Source of the DNA: Pleurostoma richardsiae
Taxonomy: Eukaryota > Ascomycota > Sordariomycetes > Calosphaeriales > Pleurostomataceae
DNA: 64,000 bases
Direction of reading: 5' to 3'
Assembly (NCBI GenBank): GCA_030052745.1
Contig: JANBVO010000006.1
Location: 1-64,000 of the forward strand
Positions 23,925-35,650 of this stretch are shown here, piece after piece. The notes below the pieces were generated by a model. The model did no database searches, was not told where the DNA came from, and saw nothing but the letters and a program-made list of their open reading frames with translations. The stretch's first letter is position 1. Each line of letters starts with the position of its first letter. The translations under genes and the position numbers were made by a program.

Positions 23925-26900
23925 TTACCACCGCCGATCGTAAACACCCGCGCCCTCCTTCTTCCTCGCGGGCGCCTTCTTCAGCCCGGTCATCATGTAC
24001 CCAAGGTCCTGCCTCACGACGGCATCGTCGGCGAGCTCGCCGCCGCCGCCGACGCCGACCCCGCCCAGGCCCGAGGAGATCCGGCCGCCCTCGTGCCGGA
24101 ACAGGCCGAGCATCTCTTGGAGGCCGAGCTTGAGTGCGCCCTTCTTCATGCCGCCCTCGATGGCCTGCTCGGCCAGCAACCGCTTCTTGTCCTGCAGCTC
24201 GAGGATGCGCTCCTCGACCGTGCCCTCGACCGTCAGCTTGTAGACCACGACGTCCACCGTCTGGGTGAGGCGGTGGACGCGGTCGATGGCCTGCTCCTCG
24301 ACGAACTATAAATGCGAGGGTTTTGTCAGTTCTGGAATGATCGGAGAGAAGAAACACGTCAGCAGGGGATTCAGGTGTTGTACTCACGGGATTCCAGAAC
24401 GGCTCTAGGATGATCACTCGGGTGGCAGCAGTGAGGTTGAGGCCGAGCGAGCCGCACTTGAGGCTGCACAGCAGGATGCGCGTGTTCTTGTCGTTGCGCA
24501 GCCGGTTCAGGCTCTCCTCGCGGTCGTCGTTCTTCATGCCGCCGTCGTAGCGCGTGAACTTAAAGCCCTCCTTGCGCAGGAACGGCTCGATCAGGTCCAG
24601 CATCGACGTGAACTGCGAGAAGACGATGAATTTGTGCTCCCGAGCCTCCTTGTGCAGGATCTTGATCAGGTGCCGCGTCTTGGCCGATGCGGCGAGGTGG
24701 GCGCCGTTCTGCAGCTTCTTAGGCTTGTAGAAGATCGAGTCGTCGCCGTCGGACTCAAGTTCTGATTCAGAAACTCCCGAGTCTTCTTCTGAGTCCTCTG
24801 CCTCCGGGTCGGAAGCGGATGCGAGCGCTGAAGGTGCCTCCGACAATTCTGGCTTGACGGGCTGCGATGCTATCTTCGACACCGAAAGGAAGGTATCGTC
24901 AGAGTCGGAACCACCTGCATAGGCTTCGGCCTTCACGTCTTCGTCGTTGACGATGAAGCTATCGAGACGACTGCCATCGTCGTCCTCAGAGCGGTGGATA
25001 GAATCCTCAGTCCCGATAGACTCGCCCTCGCCTTCGGCGTTTTCATCATCAGTACCACCAGCCTTTCCAAGGCGCAACGGACCTTGCTGCTCCTCACCAA
25101 CAAGCCAACTACCATCACCCTCCTCGTCATCACTATCGACGACGACGCGACGGTTCTTGGGCTGCCGCTTCTTGACAACTTCGACCTTTACTTCTTCCTT
25201 CACAATCTTCTTAACCTTCTTCTTCTTGGGCTTCTTCCGCTCTGGCGCCTCCTTGTAGAGTCTATCGATATCTGCAGAGCAGTCGGCACAGTATATCTCT
25301 CCCTTGACGACCTCATCCCGAGCCAGATCTTCCGAGCAGATGTCGCACTGCTTAGACGCGATGCCCATCCCGCCAAGAGCATCCGCAAGCGCGTCAATAT
25401 CCGCATCCGAGCTCTTCGGCTGAGCGGCAGTGTCCGTGGCCAGCGCATCCTTGTCCTTGTCTATCCTCGTCGTCACCAGCTTTGGATGGTTACATGCCTG
25501 GCGCAGACGGAGGAGCAGGACCAGGGCGTTAGCGTAGTTCACCTTGCTCTTCATCATTTTCTGGAGGCTGCGGTCGGCCCGCTCCTCCAGACGATCGTAG
25601 AACACCCGCTCAGCGGGCGAAAAGGTGACCGCTACCGAAACGACCTTGCGCTCAGTGATCTTGAAAGAGGAGACGGGGGCCGGCTTGGTACCGTCCTTCG
25701 AAGAGGCTTCGAGGGCTTTCTTCCCGCCCGGAAGTAAGGCCCCTTCCTCCTTCAAGATTTCCTTCGTCCGGCGCTTCATGAAGCAGCGGAGAATGCTGTG
25801 TAGGCGCCGGATAGCAATGTGGCCTTTGCCGTTCTTCATCGGCTTGTCGATCCACTCCCTCCATTCCTTGAGGTCATCATACGGAGTGATCCGCAGGAAG
25901 TTGATGAGACTCTGCAGCTCGTCGAGGTTGTTCTGCATGGGCGTGCCTGTAAGGCACCATCTGTAGACGGACCGCAAGGCGCAGCAGGCTTTTGTAGACT
26001 TGGTGTTCCGGTTCTTGATGGTGTGTGCCTCGTCCAGGATGACGCGGTACCAGTGGATCCCAAAACAGCCCGCCTTGACACCATCCGGGTCGTCAGATGA
26101 GTGGCCATGCTCGGATACCAGGACTTGGTAGGTCGTGATGACGACGTCGTACTTGGCCAGGTCCTGGAACTTCTTCGTACGGTTAGGTCCGTGGTGGACG
26201 CACACACTTAGCCGATGAGAATCCATGACCTTTTCGCGTATCTCTGCCTCCCATTGCCGAATAAGAGCCAGCGGTGCAACGACGAGGGTCCCTCTCTGTA
26301 CGCCCTCAAAAGACTTCTTCCAGCCCTTGTCGTCCTTGTTCGGTTTCGGGTTGCTGATGATCAATGAAATTGACTGTAAGGTCTTCCCCAGGCCCATGTC
26401 ATCGGCCAGGATGCCGCCTTTGGGCACCTTGCCCTTCTTGACGGGCCCCAGCTCGCGACCCTTCATCCACTCTACACCTTCAACTTGATGGGGCAGGAGT
26501 TTAACCTTAATTCCTTCCAGTGTGCCATCATCAATAGTGCCTTTCTCCTCCTTGTCCTCGTCATCTTCCATGCCGCCCTCCAGCAATGCCTTCAAATCGG
26601 CCGAGGCCTTCGCCGGGTCGGTGTAGAAGACCTGGTCTTCATGAGCAGAAGACGACGGCTGACTGTAGAAAGACTGTGAGTACTGTGAGAGAGCTTGAGG
26701 CGGAGCGGGCATGGAGCTGAACATCAGCGGCTGCGGCTTGCTGTCGTAGTACTTTGGCGCGGAAGGCGGCTTGATCTTGTGTTGGTCGCGGTGGTGCTCT
26801 GGTCGCCCGGCCGGTTGTATGAACATGTTCGACGCCTTCTGCTTTAGGCTGGACATCATCTTTGTGGGCCTACCGAAGACGGGGTTTCCAGCGGCCGCAG

Positions 26901-27556
26901 GTGGCCTAGCAGTAGTTGGCTTCGAGATCAGTGCGGGACTGCTGGAGATGTCGATGACCTCGGGGTTGTGGCTGATGGGGTGCAAAGGAGACTTAGAGCT
27001 CGATCCGTCATCCGCGGCGAGAGTCTGTACTCCCATATGCAGGGGGCGAGTTTGCGAAGGAGTCTTCGAGCTCGATGCTTCATCCATGACGAGAGACTGC
27101 ATCCCGATCTGCAGAAGCTCCTCGTCACCGAAGGAGGGAGTCCGTGAGTGCGACATGGTGTCTCGATTCTGCGACTGCGCAGGCCGAGAACTGTAGGTCG
27201 TGCGAGCAATCAGATCGCGAAAACTCTGCTCAAGCTCTGCCCGCGTCTTCGGGTTATTGGTTGCCGGCTTGTTGAACTCAGGCTTGTTATTCGAAGCCAG
27301 GCTGTCCTTGGGTTGGAACGCAAAGTCGGTACCAGGCTTCCTGTACTGCACGGTTAACACTGAAGGATGCAATGAGGAGGGCAACGGGCGACGGGCGACG
27401 GAAGAGGACGTACTTCATGGGCCGGGCATAGTCGTCGCGATACAGTCGCGTCTCGGTGGGGAACGGTAGTAAAAAGAACTCGCGACGCTTGAGCGCGTCT
27501 CTACAAAATGCGTCGTCTACTCTAATCGGGCGGCAGCAGGGGACGCTGTTGACCAT
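23925..27556 (-). CDS. SNF2-family DNA translocase, Uls1/Rrp2-Rad5/16 group
   Basis: Three exons, 27414-27556, 24388-27340 and 23925-24305, make about 1158 residues. Helicase motifs: ADDMGLGKTLQ (Walker A, near 360), VILDEAHTIKN (DEAH box, near 480), CLTGTPMQNN, and in the C-lobe GLNLTAATRVIILEP and EEQAIDRVHRLTQT. Between the lobes lies a small four-cysteine finger (CDICSED...YCADC, near 750) in place of a full C3HC4 RING, followed by an acidic, Ser-rich insert of about 200 residues. The N-terminus contains VIDISSSP, a likely SUMO-interacting motif, as in Uls1/Rrp2 proteins that act on SUMOylated chromatin and replication factors. The SUMO link is inferred. The first exon is uncertain: it starts at the only ATG in its frame there, and the 73-nt intron fits phase, but this N-terminus matches nothing I know. 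Confidence 0.88.
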
Positions 27557-27964
27557 GACATAATAAACGTCTTTTGTCCCAGCAACGGGTGGCTCTCGCG
27601 CCACAAGTGGCGGGGCTCTAAAATTTCAGCCACATCTAACTCGTACCCCCTTTCCGAGCTCTTCGTCCTGAAGGTGTAACTGAGATACCAATAAAAGCAA
27701 GAATTTTGATGAAATTTATGAGATTAAAGCCATGTTTCTATGCTGCTAGATGCTATCTTTATCTTTCACGCGCCTTCTACCATGCTCGGGCGCATTGCGA
27801 GACGGAGACAGCGTTTTGCTCCTTGCGTCCGCAGTGGGGAATTACTTCTCCCATCACGAGAGCGACTCAATGATGTCTTATAGTAAGGGAAGGTCCTGTC
27901 TTAAGCTTCTCAGAGCTGAGGGTACCTCTAACTGTACAACGAAACAATTTATTCTCTTCTGTCC
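27557..27964. other. short AT-rich intergenic region
   Basis: About 400 nt between the SNF2-family gene and the stop of the RanGTP-binding gene. It is visibly AT-rich around 27640-27760 (promoter of the former, terminator of the latter). No gene or clear site was found. Confidence 0.5.
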
Positions 27965-29970
27965 CTACTTGGACGGGGTATCAGTGTAAGGATCAAAGCC
28001 CATGCGCCGTTTTGCCTCATTCCGCAGCTTCCACTTTGCCTCGCCCTTCAGCCCAGTAGTAGAGCTCTCCTCTAAGAAAAAGGATAAGACTGGATCCGGT
28101 ATGGACAGGTGTGATGCCTGCTGAAATTCCTGCAGGCTTGTTAGGCGTACAAGCATTTCCATGAGCGACAGCGATGATGTTATAGCACCAAACGGTGACC
28201 TGGCGACAAACGAATCGGAGCTGTCCATATGCCCAGGAGCTGTATCGCTCAGTGAGGACGGCTGTGGGCTGTCTCGCGGGACTGGGGACGAGCCTATTGT
28301 CAGACTCTTGATCTGCGCCAGCAACTTCGCGTCGAGTGATGAACGCTGCGGTGCTCTTAGCCGTTTTGGCGTTGCACTCATGGTGTCGACACCGTCGCTC
28401 TCATCTCCAACCGCTTCATCCTCCGAGTCAGAGCTATCTTCTTCTTCGTCGTCCTCGAAGAAGACCTCGAACGCAAACCATTCAGGATCCAGATGGGATG
28501 GTAGCTGCCACTTCAGTGGATCGATTGTAGACTCGGAGACAGAATTCGGAGTTTCACTCTCCTCCAGCAGTTGCCGATCAATATCATCTTGATCGCCTGA
28601 GTCGTCACTCTCAGATTCCGAAGGTTCGCCCGGCCGCAATCCGCTCTCATCATCTGCCGCAGCGTCGGTAGTCTTCCACGGCTTGGGAGCATTGGCGTCC
28701 CTTTTGAGTAGTAAGACTGGGTTGATAGGATTCCCGCCCACATCATCGCTATTGCCAATGTTCAGAATCCTTGCAGTGTCTGTATAGAAGATCTTGGAGA
28801 TCTGATGGATAGGGATGGACTCTCGTATTCCAGCGTGGAGGACATCATCGTATGGCTTCACGTGCTGCGGCTCTTCGTCGTGAAGCCTGCCATCGTCAAG
28901 ATCCTCGACGATCTCCAGGTGGTAGGCGTATTCATCTGCCCTACTAAGCTTTGTGATCGCCGCTTCAACGCCCACATATCTGCTCGTTGGGTCGGTGAGA
29001 GGGGGTGTATAACCTCGTTGGTGATCAAATTCCCAGTGGAATGGCGTCCTGCAGAGACGCGCACGAGCCTTATGTATCACCTCCTGCCAGATAGGCTTTC
29101 TCTCCCCTTCTCCAATCCCATAGGGCGCCTCTTTCAGCGGAGTACCAGCCCCTGAATGCTCTGGTGTCAGTGGTGTCGAAGGGCTCCGCACGTCGTTCTG
29201 CGTTTTCTGAGCGCTATGGCCGACGAAGAGCATATAGAGCGACAAAGTGAACGCCGGACCTATCTGTATTGGACGGGTTGGATCACTTGCGAAATGTATG
29301 TCCCCGAAGTTGACCAAGGCACTAGCTTGCAACAGTCTCGAGGGCGATACGCCGGAAGGCACCGAGGTCGACAGGCTTTCTCCCGAGCAGCCAATTGCCA
29401 TTTGGATGAGGTGGCTGTCCCGATCAATACGGGCCAAGAGGGATTTTATGTCGTCAATGATGAGCAGGAGCTCTGCATGATGCTGCTCCGCAGTGCGAGC
29501 CGCATTTCCCGTGAGACGGGAGCCTTCCTCAGCAGCTGCGGCTTTCTCCAGGCGTTTGCCGAGTCGAACAATGTCTCTGTGGAGTGACTTAGCCAGCGGG
29601 ACCGCGGACTCCAGAAACACATTGCCACGTCCAGATCTAAGCAGCAGTCAGAACGAGGCGTCCGGCCACGAACTCAAGATGGTTCTCCTTACCTGAACTC
29701 GATCAGGTCTATGGCAGGAGATATGATCTGGTAGAGGTTAGTCGGTATTTCAAGTATGTTGCTCAAGCCGTAATGCTACTAAGCTCCTACCTTGACCTTG
29801 GTGCGCAGAGTTGCTTGCAGGGACTTTAGTTCGGCACGAAGGTTCTTGTCATCGATCGTCTTCACGAGCCTTGAACACTGTTTGATGGCATAAGTGGATG
29901 TCAAGGCGATGCCAGAACGAATAGCGTAGTTTACGGCCTGCACGCCGAATCTCGCCAAGAGTGCATCCAT
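27965..29970 (-). CDS. YRB30: RanGTP-binding protein, Yrb30 family
   Basis: Three exons, 29791-29970, 29693-29727 and 27965-29636, give 628 residues. The N-terminus (ARFGVQAVNYAIRSGIALT, then STYAIKQCSRLVKTID) and the long acidic C-half match the fungal family of which budding yeast Yrb30 is the type, a RanGTP-binding protein that slows Ran GTP hydrolysis and is exported from the nucleus. Segments supporting a single folded region are EVIHKARARLCRTPFHWEFD and IRESIPIHQISKIFYTDTAR. Ser/Asp/Glu-rich disordered stretches lie near 330-440 (ESESDDSGDQDD, DDEEEDSSDSEDE). The gene is divergent from eRF3. Assignment rests on remembered family features, so the name is a good but not certain call. Confidence 0.8.
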
Positions 29971-30735
29971 GTTGTGAGGTTTTCCATCATGTGCAGACCC
30001 AGAATTTTGAGAAATATTTCTGATATTTGGGCACAAATTCTGCGACTTTGTTGACTGACGGCCACCAGTGACGCGCCTCAGGCGTGCCAGGAGATGCGGG
30101 ATGCTGTGGTCACAAAGTGTAGCTGAGTTGGGCTCATGGGGTACCTGGTGGAGGGGCGCTCGCACAGTGCGGCTTCCAGAGGTGCCGACTATACTGGTGC
30201 GTCAGAGAGTCAGACGTTGCAGCAGCGGAGCGGTGAGGAAACAAGAGAAACGCCTACTAGCACAAGGACTGCGAAACAGCTCCTGGATCTGTTAAACAGA
30301 GTTCTTTCACCGAAGCCAAGGGTCACGGTGGGTACAATACACCGTATGATAAGTCCTCCACACTGTCCCCTCCAATTTTTCCAGGTATCCTGCACCTCCT
30401 TCGATCTGTCACGCTGGTGGTGGGGTATCAAGGCTCATTCTTGTTCTCTTCACCTCCGTGTCTCAAGAACCCAAGATCCCACGCCTGCAAGAAGCTGTGG
30501 TGACTCAAGACATCAGCCTGAAGCAGCCATCTACATCTTGCCTGGACGTCAGCCTTCTGGATCACATCTAGGTACTCAGCCGCGCATCTCTTGCCGGTTC
30601 GCTACAGACCAGAAAGAGGGGCACACTTATCCCGCTGAAGCGACCCCGCCACGCCCATCGAGCTCTCGATCAACTTTTTTTCCCACGGCCCTCCTCCAGC
30701 ACCGAACCACAGAGCGCCGAGCCAACTCGAGCAGA
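29971..30735. other. divergent promoter region YRB30 / SUP35
   Basis: 765 nt between two divergent starts. The SUP35-side leader is pyrimidine-rich just before the ATG. The SUP35 reading frame stays open upstream to about 30136 without a stop; see findings. No other gene was seen. Confidence 0.5.
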
Positions 30736-33187
30736 ATGTCGAACCTTAATTCATGGGAAGATGACCCTGCTGCCCAGGACGAGAATCTGGCGCAGCAGAC
30801 CCAGCAGCAGATGAACATCGGCGGCGGCAACCAAGGAGGATTCCGAGCAGGTGCCGCCTCTTTCCAGCCTGGTGCAGCGTCCTTCCAACCCGGTCAAGCA
30901 TACGGCGGCGGAGGCTATACGCCTCAGTATCAGCAGCAATACTATGGAGGGGGCCAGGGCTATTACCCTCAGTATGGCGGACAGCAGGGGTACGGCCAAT
31001 ACAACCAAGGCCAAGGCCAAGGCGGATATGGCAATGTCTACGGCCAGCAGCAAGGGGGGTATAACCAAGGTTACAGTAAGAAGACCCGGCCGCGTCCTCC
31101 CTATGTCATGACCCTGTAGTGAACAATGCTGACATCTCGTCTCGCAGACCAGTACCAAGGTTATCAGCAGCAGCAGCAGCAGCAGCCGCAGCAGCCGCAG
31201 CAGAACGCGCCGGCCCAGTCGCAGGCGTCTAAAGCCACTCCGGTCATCGCTAAGCGACCAACAGATGCTTCGGCATCCACACCAGATGCTCTTAAGAAGC
31301 CAGTCACAACTAAAGAAGGAGGCACAAAGGTGTTGAGCATTGGTGGGGACGCAGCGAAGCCAAAGGCGAAGGTGTTGTCTATTGGTGTTCCGGCGCCACC
31401 TAAGGAACAGCCGAAGGAGGAGAAAAACGAGGAGACGGGCGCCACGACTGCTGCTAAGGCGGAAACTCCGATTCAGAAGGCTGAAGCAGGAGCCAAGGTT
31501 GCGGCTACGAAGGCGATCGAGAAGACCGGCACTGACACGGGAAGCGGCAAGACCTCTCCGACCCCTTCGTCCGGCCGGTCGAGCCCGTCGCGAGCCAGCA
31601 AGTCTTCCGCGCGAGATGCGAACGCAGTCGAGAGGGAGCAGGCAGCCGATGTCGATGATGATACTTTGAAGGAGGTGTACGGCAAGGAGCATGTCAACAT
31701 CATCTTCATCGGCCACGTCGACGCTGGCAAGTCGTAAGTGGCCCTGAGAGCGATCGGAGTAACCCGACAAAGTGTGTGCTAACCAGTGGACAGGACACTC
31801 GGCGGCGCGTTGCTCTACGTGACTGGCATGGTTGACCAGCGGACTCTCGACAAGTACAAGAGAGAAGCGAAGGAAATGGGACGTGAGACATGGTACCTTT
31901 CATGGGCCCTGGATTTGACGAACGAGGAGCGGTCCAAGGGAAAGACTGTGGAGGTTGGACGGGGCTTCTTCGAGACGGACAAGCGCCGATACAGTATCCT
32001 CGACGCTCCAGGTCATAAGACCTATGTCCCGAACATGATCGGAGGTGCCTCCCAGGCTGATGTCGGTATCCTGGTCATCAGTGCGAGAAAGGGCGAGTTC
32101 GAGACGGGCTTCGACAGAGGTGGCCAGACCAGAGAGCATGCTATGCTTGCGAAGACGCAGGGTGTCAACAAACTGGTGGTGGTCATCAACAAGATGGATG
32201 ATCCCACTGTCGAATGGTCGCAGGAGCGCTACAAGGAAATCGTCACGCGGTTGTCGCAGTTCTTGAAGGGCACGGGCTACAACCTGAAGACTGACGTCTT
32301 CTTCATGCCGGTCGCCGCTCAACAGACCATGGGCTTAAAAGATCGTATCCCGAAGGGTGTCGCGGACTGGTACGATGGTCCTTCGCTCCTAGAATATCTC
32401 GATGGCATGAAGGCACTCGAGCGCAAAGTCAATGCCCCATTCAGTGAGTTTTTCTCCCGATAGCGCGTTCTCTTACCTTGGAGCAGGTATCTAACCTGTG
32501 CTGCGCAGTGATGCCGGTCGCCGGCAAATACAGGGACATGGGCACGATGATTGAGGGCAAGGTCGAAGCAGGCGTGATCAAGAAGGGAATGAGCCTGATT
32601 ATGATGCCTAATAAGCACCAAGTCGATGTCACCGCCGTCTACGGTGAGCAGGAGGACGAGGTAAGCATCGCCCAGTGTGGTGACCAGGTGCGCCTCCGGC
32701 TTCGCGGCATTGAGGAGGATGATATCCTTCCCGGTTTCGTCCTGTGCTCGCCCAAGCGACTGGTCCACTGCGTCGCGGCTTTCGAGGCCCAGATCCGAAT
32801 TCTGGACCTGAAGAGCATTCTCACGGCGGGCTTCAACTGCGTGCTTCACGTGCACGCTGCCATTGAGGAGGTCACCTTCTCTGCCCTTCTTCATAAGCTA
32901 CAGAAGGGGACGAACCGCAAGAGCAAGCACCCCCCAACGCACGCCAAGAGGGGAGACAGCATCATTGCCAGGCTGCAGGTCACCGGGGGAGCAGGTTCGG
33001 TTTGCGTGGAGAGATTCGAGGACTACCCGCAGATGGGACGGTTTACACTGCGAGATCAGGTTTGTTGCAGCTCCCTGTTGGCTTTACTTCTCTAGTATGT
33101 GTGACTGACAATGCGGCCGTGCAGGGACAAACCATCGCCATTGGCAAGATTATCAAGCTGGTCACTGACGACACGCCTGCCTCTTAG
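30736..33187 (+). CDS. SUP35: translation termination factor eRF3 (Sup35)
   Basis: GTPase that partners eRF1 to release nascent chains at stop codons. Five exons (30736-31075, 31148-31733, 31794-32443, 32509-33059, 33125-33187) join in phase to 729 residues. Residues 1 to about 135 are Gln/Gly/Tyr/Asn-rich (QGGYGNVYGQQQGGYNQGY, then a run of Q) with a tandem GAASFQP duplication, as in prion-forming N-domains. A charged Lys/Glu M-like region follows to about 290. The EF-1alpha-like GTPase core shows GHVDAGKST (G1, split by an intron), DAPGHKTYVP (G3) and NKMDD (G4). The C-domain contains FMMPVAGKYRDMG and SKHPPTHAKRGD. Intron 1 falls inside the prion-like domain. Start chosen by family length and MSNLNSWEDD, which resembles other Sup35 starts. 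Confidence 0.96.
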
Positions 33188-34163
33188 ATAGAGGGCGAGC
33201 ACGTCTAATGAGGAGACGGGCTGTTTCCAAGCGGATGACGTTCTAGAAATCCGGCATATCCTCCTGTTGCAATAGTGAGGTGATGACCTTTACATAGCCC
33301 CCTAGCATAGATAGACTGGAGGAGGCATGGGCGAAGGCCTCTTCTCACGCGCAATGGCGGTCGGAGGACTATCTGAGCTGGAGAATAGACTCCAGTCGAA
33401 CAAAAAAAAAAAGTCGTTCACTTACTCCTAAGCATATATGTGCTTCTCTCTTGACTGGGGTCGGCAAAGCGGACGAGAGGTATCTATTTAGGTACGTATC
33501 TCAGCGAACAATATCGTAATCCGAAGACGGAGGAATCAAAAACCAGATTCTGGTCCTTTGGTCCTCTCTTTGTGGGTTCTTTCACACTTCTGTAAGTTGA
33601 TCAAACAAGACACTTTCTAAAGAGTATGGCGTTATGTGTGGGTTGAGAGAATAAGAGAGTATCCTCTCACATTTCGTGGATAATAGCTTACCCAGGTAAC
33701 CACTGCGTACCTTAGTTATCACGTAACAATACTCACATGTACAGTGCCTTAGATAGGTGAATCTGGGGAAGCCCAAAGTCCAGGCCTGTGCGTGCCGCGT
33801 GCGGCGGAGACGACCCCGGCCGTGGGGTCCCGGGTCGCTGTGCTGATCCGATGCCGCTGGTAAGCGCCGTTATTTTTTGCGCAGCAGTGGGGGAATTTCC
33901 TCATCTGCGGCTTTTACTAGTGGGGGAAGCTGGGCGGTTTAGCTGATAAACTACTCCGTACAGAGGTAAAGGTCCCTCTCCCCGACTTCGCCCCGGTCCC
34001 TGATTTCTTTTTCTCGTGTGTCACCTCTCCCGCCTTTGCCTTCCCGCCCAGTCGCGCTGGTGAGTAGCACATCTCCTGCGCCCGGACGCCCGCTGCACGC
34101 AACGGCTGGTTGCAGCTCTGGACTAATTGGCCTCTTGTCTACCAGAACGCAGTACCCGCCAAG
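33188..34163. other. intergenic region with probable 5'-UTR intron of the carrier gene
   Basis: 3' flank of SUP35, AT-rich at about 33240-33770, then the promoter of the carrier gene. A GTGAGT donor at 34060 and a CTACCAG acceptor ending at 34145, with ACTAAT between, would make an 86-nt intron in the 5' leader just before the ATG at 34164. No other gene was found. Confidence 0.45.
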
Positions 34164-35650
34164 ATGTCTTCCGACAAGCCGCTCCCGTTCCAGTACCAGT
34201 TCGCCGCCGGTGAGTCTCCGTCCCCCGGCCGAGTGCCGCTGCGACTCCGAATTGGTGCCGCCGCAGATGAGATTGGGAGAAACTGACACATAACGCTTAC
34301 AGGCGCGGTGGCTGGCGTCTCGGAGGCAAGTTGCCAGTGCCCTGACCGACTCAATTGGCGATACTGACATGCGGCGCGACGCTAGATCTTGGTGATGTAT
34401 GCTCTTACTCCCACGCGCTCTCCGCCAGCGCTCGCGTGCTCACCTTGCTCGCGTCATGCTAATCCTTGTACTCTAGGTACCCTTTGGATGTGGTCAAGAC
34501 GAGAGTGTAAGCGGCTATAGCAGTTTGCGACCTCCTCTGTCCTCGATATCGTCCCTACTTACTGACTCCCCCGCCAGTCAGCTGCAGACCGGAAAGGGCA
34601 CCGGTGCCGATGCCTACACGGGCATGCTCGACTGCTTCCAGAAGATTGTGCGCAATGAGGGGTATGTTTCCTACTACTGCGACAGCAAGGCCACCCCAAG
34701 GCGGCGCCGCTGCCAGATACCCAGCCCAAGATCATGGCGCCTGCTGACTCTCTCCGCCGTCCAGCTTCTCGAGGTTATACCGCGGCATCACGGCGCCCAT
34801 CCTGATGGAGGCGCCCAAGCGCGCCACCAAGTTCGCCGCCAACGACGAGTGGGGCAAGGTGTACCGCAAGATGTTCGGCGCCGACAAGATGACGCAGTCG
34901 CTGTCGATCCTGACCGGCGCCTCGGCCGGCGCCACCGAGTCCTTCGTCGTCGTCCCCTTCGAGCTCGTCAAGATCCGCCTGCAGGACAAGGCCTCGGCCG
35001 GCAAGTACAACGGCATGCTTGACGTCGTCGCCAAGACGGTCCGGCAGGAGGGCATCCTGGCCATGTACAGCGGGCTGGAGAGCACCATGTGGCGGCACAT
35101 CCTCTGGTAGGTTCACTCCCCCAGTACCCCTGGCTCTGATCCGGGTTGCTTGTGAGAGGGAGTGCGACGGGATGTAGGACGTACTTTTCTGACGCCGGTG
35201 CTTAGGAACGCCGGCTACTTCGGCTGCATCTTCCAGGTCCGCCAGCTGCTGCCCAAGGTCGAGGACAAGAAGGCGCAGCTCGTCAACGACATCACGGCCG
35301 GCACGGTCGGCGGCACGGTCGGTACCATCGTCAACACCCCCATGGACGTCGTCAAGTCCCGCATCCAGAACAGCGTCAAGGTCGCCGGCACCGTGCCCAA
35401 GTACAACTGGGCCTGGCCTGCCGTTGCCACCGTCGCCCGCGAGGAGGGCTTTGGTGCACTGTACAAGGGCTTCCTGCCCAAGGTTCTGCGTCTCGGACCG
35501 GTGAGTTGCTCCTGACCCCCACCCCCTGAAACTTGTACCGGCTTCTACGAGAGATCGTTTCGCTGACTGTTTTGTTAGGGTGGTGGTATCCTGCTCGTGG
35601 TGTTCCAGGGTGTGATGGACTTCTTCCGGAAGATGAAGCAGGACGCGTAA
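34164..35650 (+). CDS. ODC: mitochondrial 2-oxodicarboxylate carrier
   Basis: Inner-membrane carrier of the SLC25 family; the yeast Odc1/Odc2 proteins exchange 2-oxoadipate and 2-oxoglutarate, linking lysine metabolism to the mitochondrion. Eight exons (34164-34209, 34303-34325, 34386-34396, 34477-34506, 34578-34661, 34765-35106, 35206-35500, 35579-35650) join in phase to 300 residues, the usual carrier length. The three signature repeats are visible: YPLDVVKTRVQ, VPFELVKIRLQ and TPMDVVKSRIQ, each ending a first helix of a Solcar unit. Exon 3 is only 11 nt. The intron after exon 2 has a GC donor (GAG then GCAAGT). Substrate assignment to 2-oxodicarboxylates rests on overall resemblance (RLYRGITAPILMEAPKRATK); another carboxylate carrier is possible. 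Confidence 0.9.
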
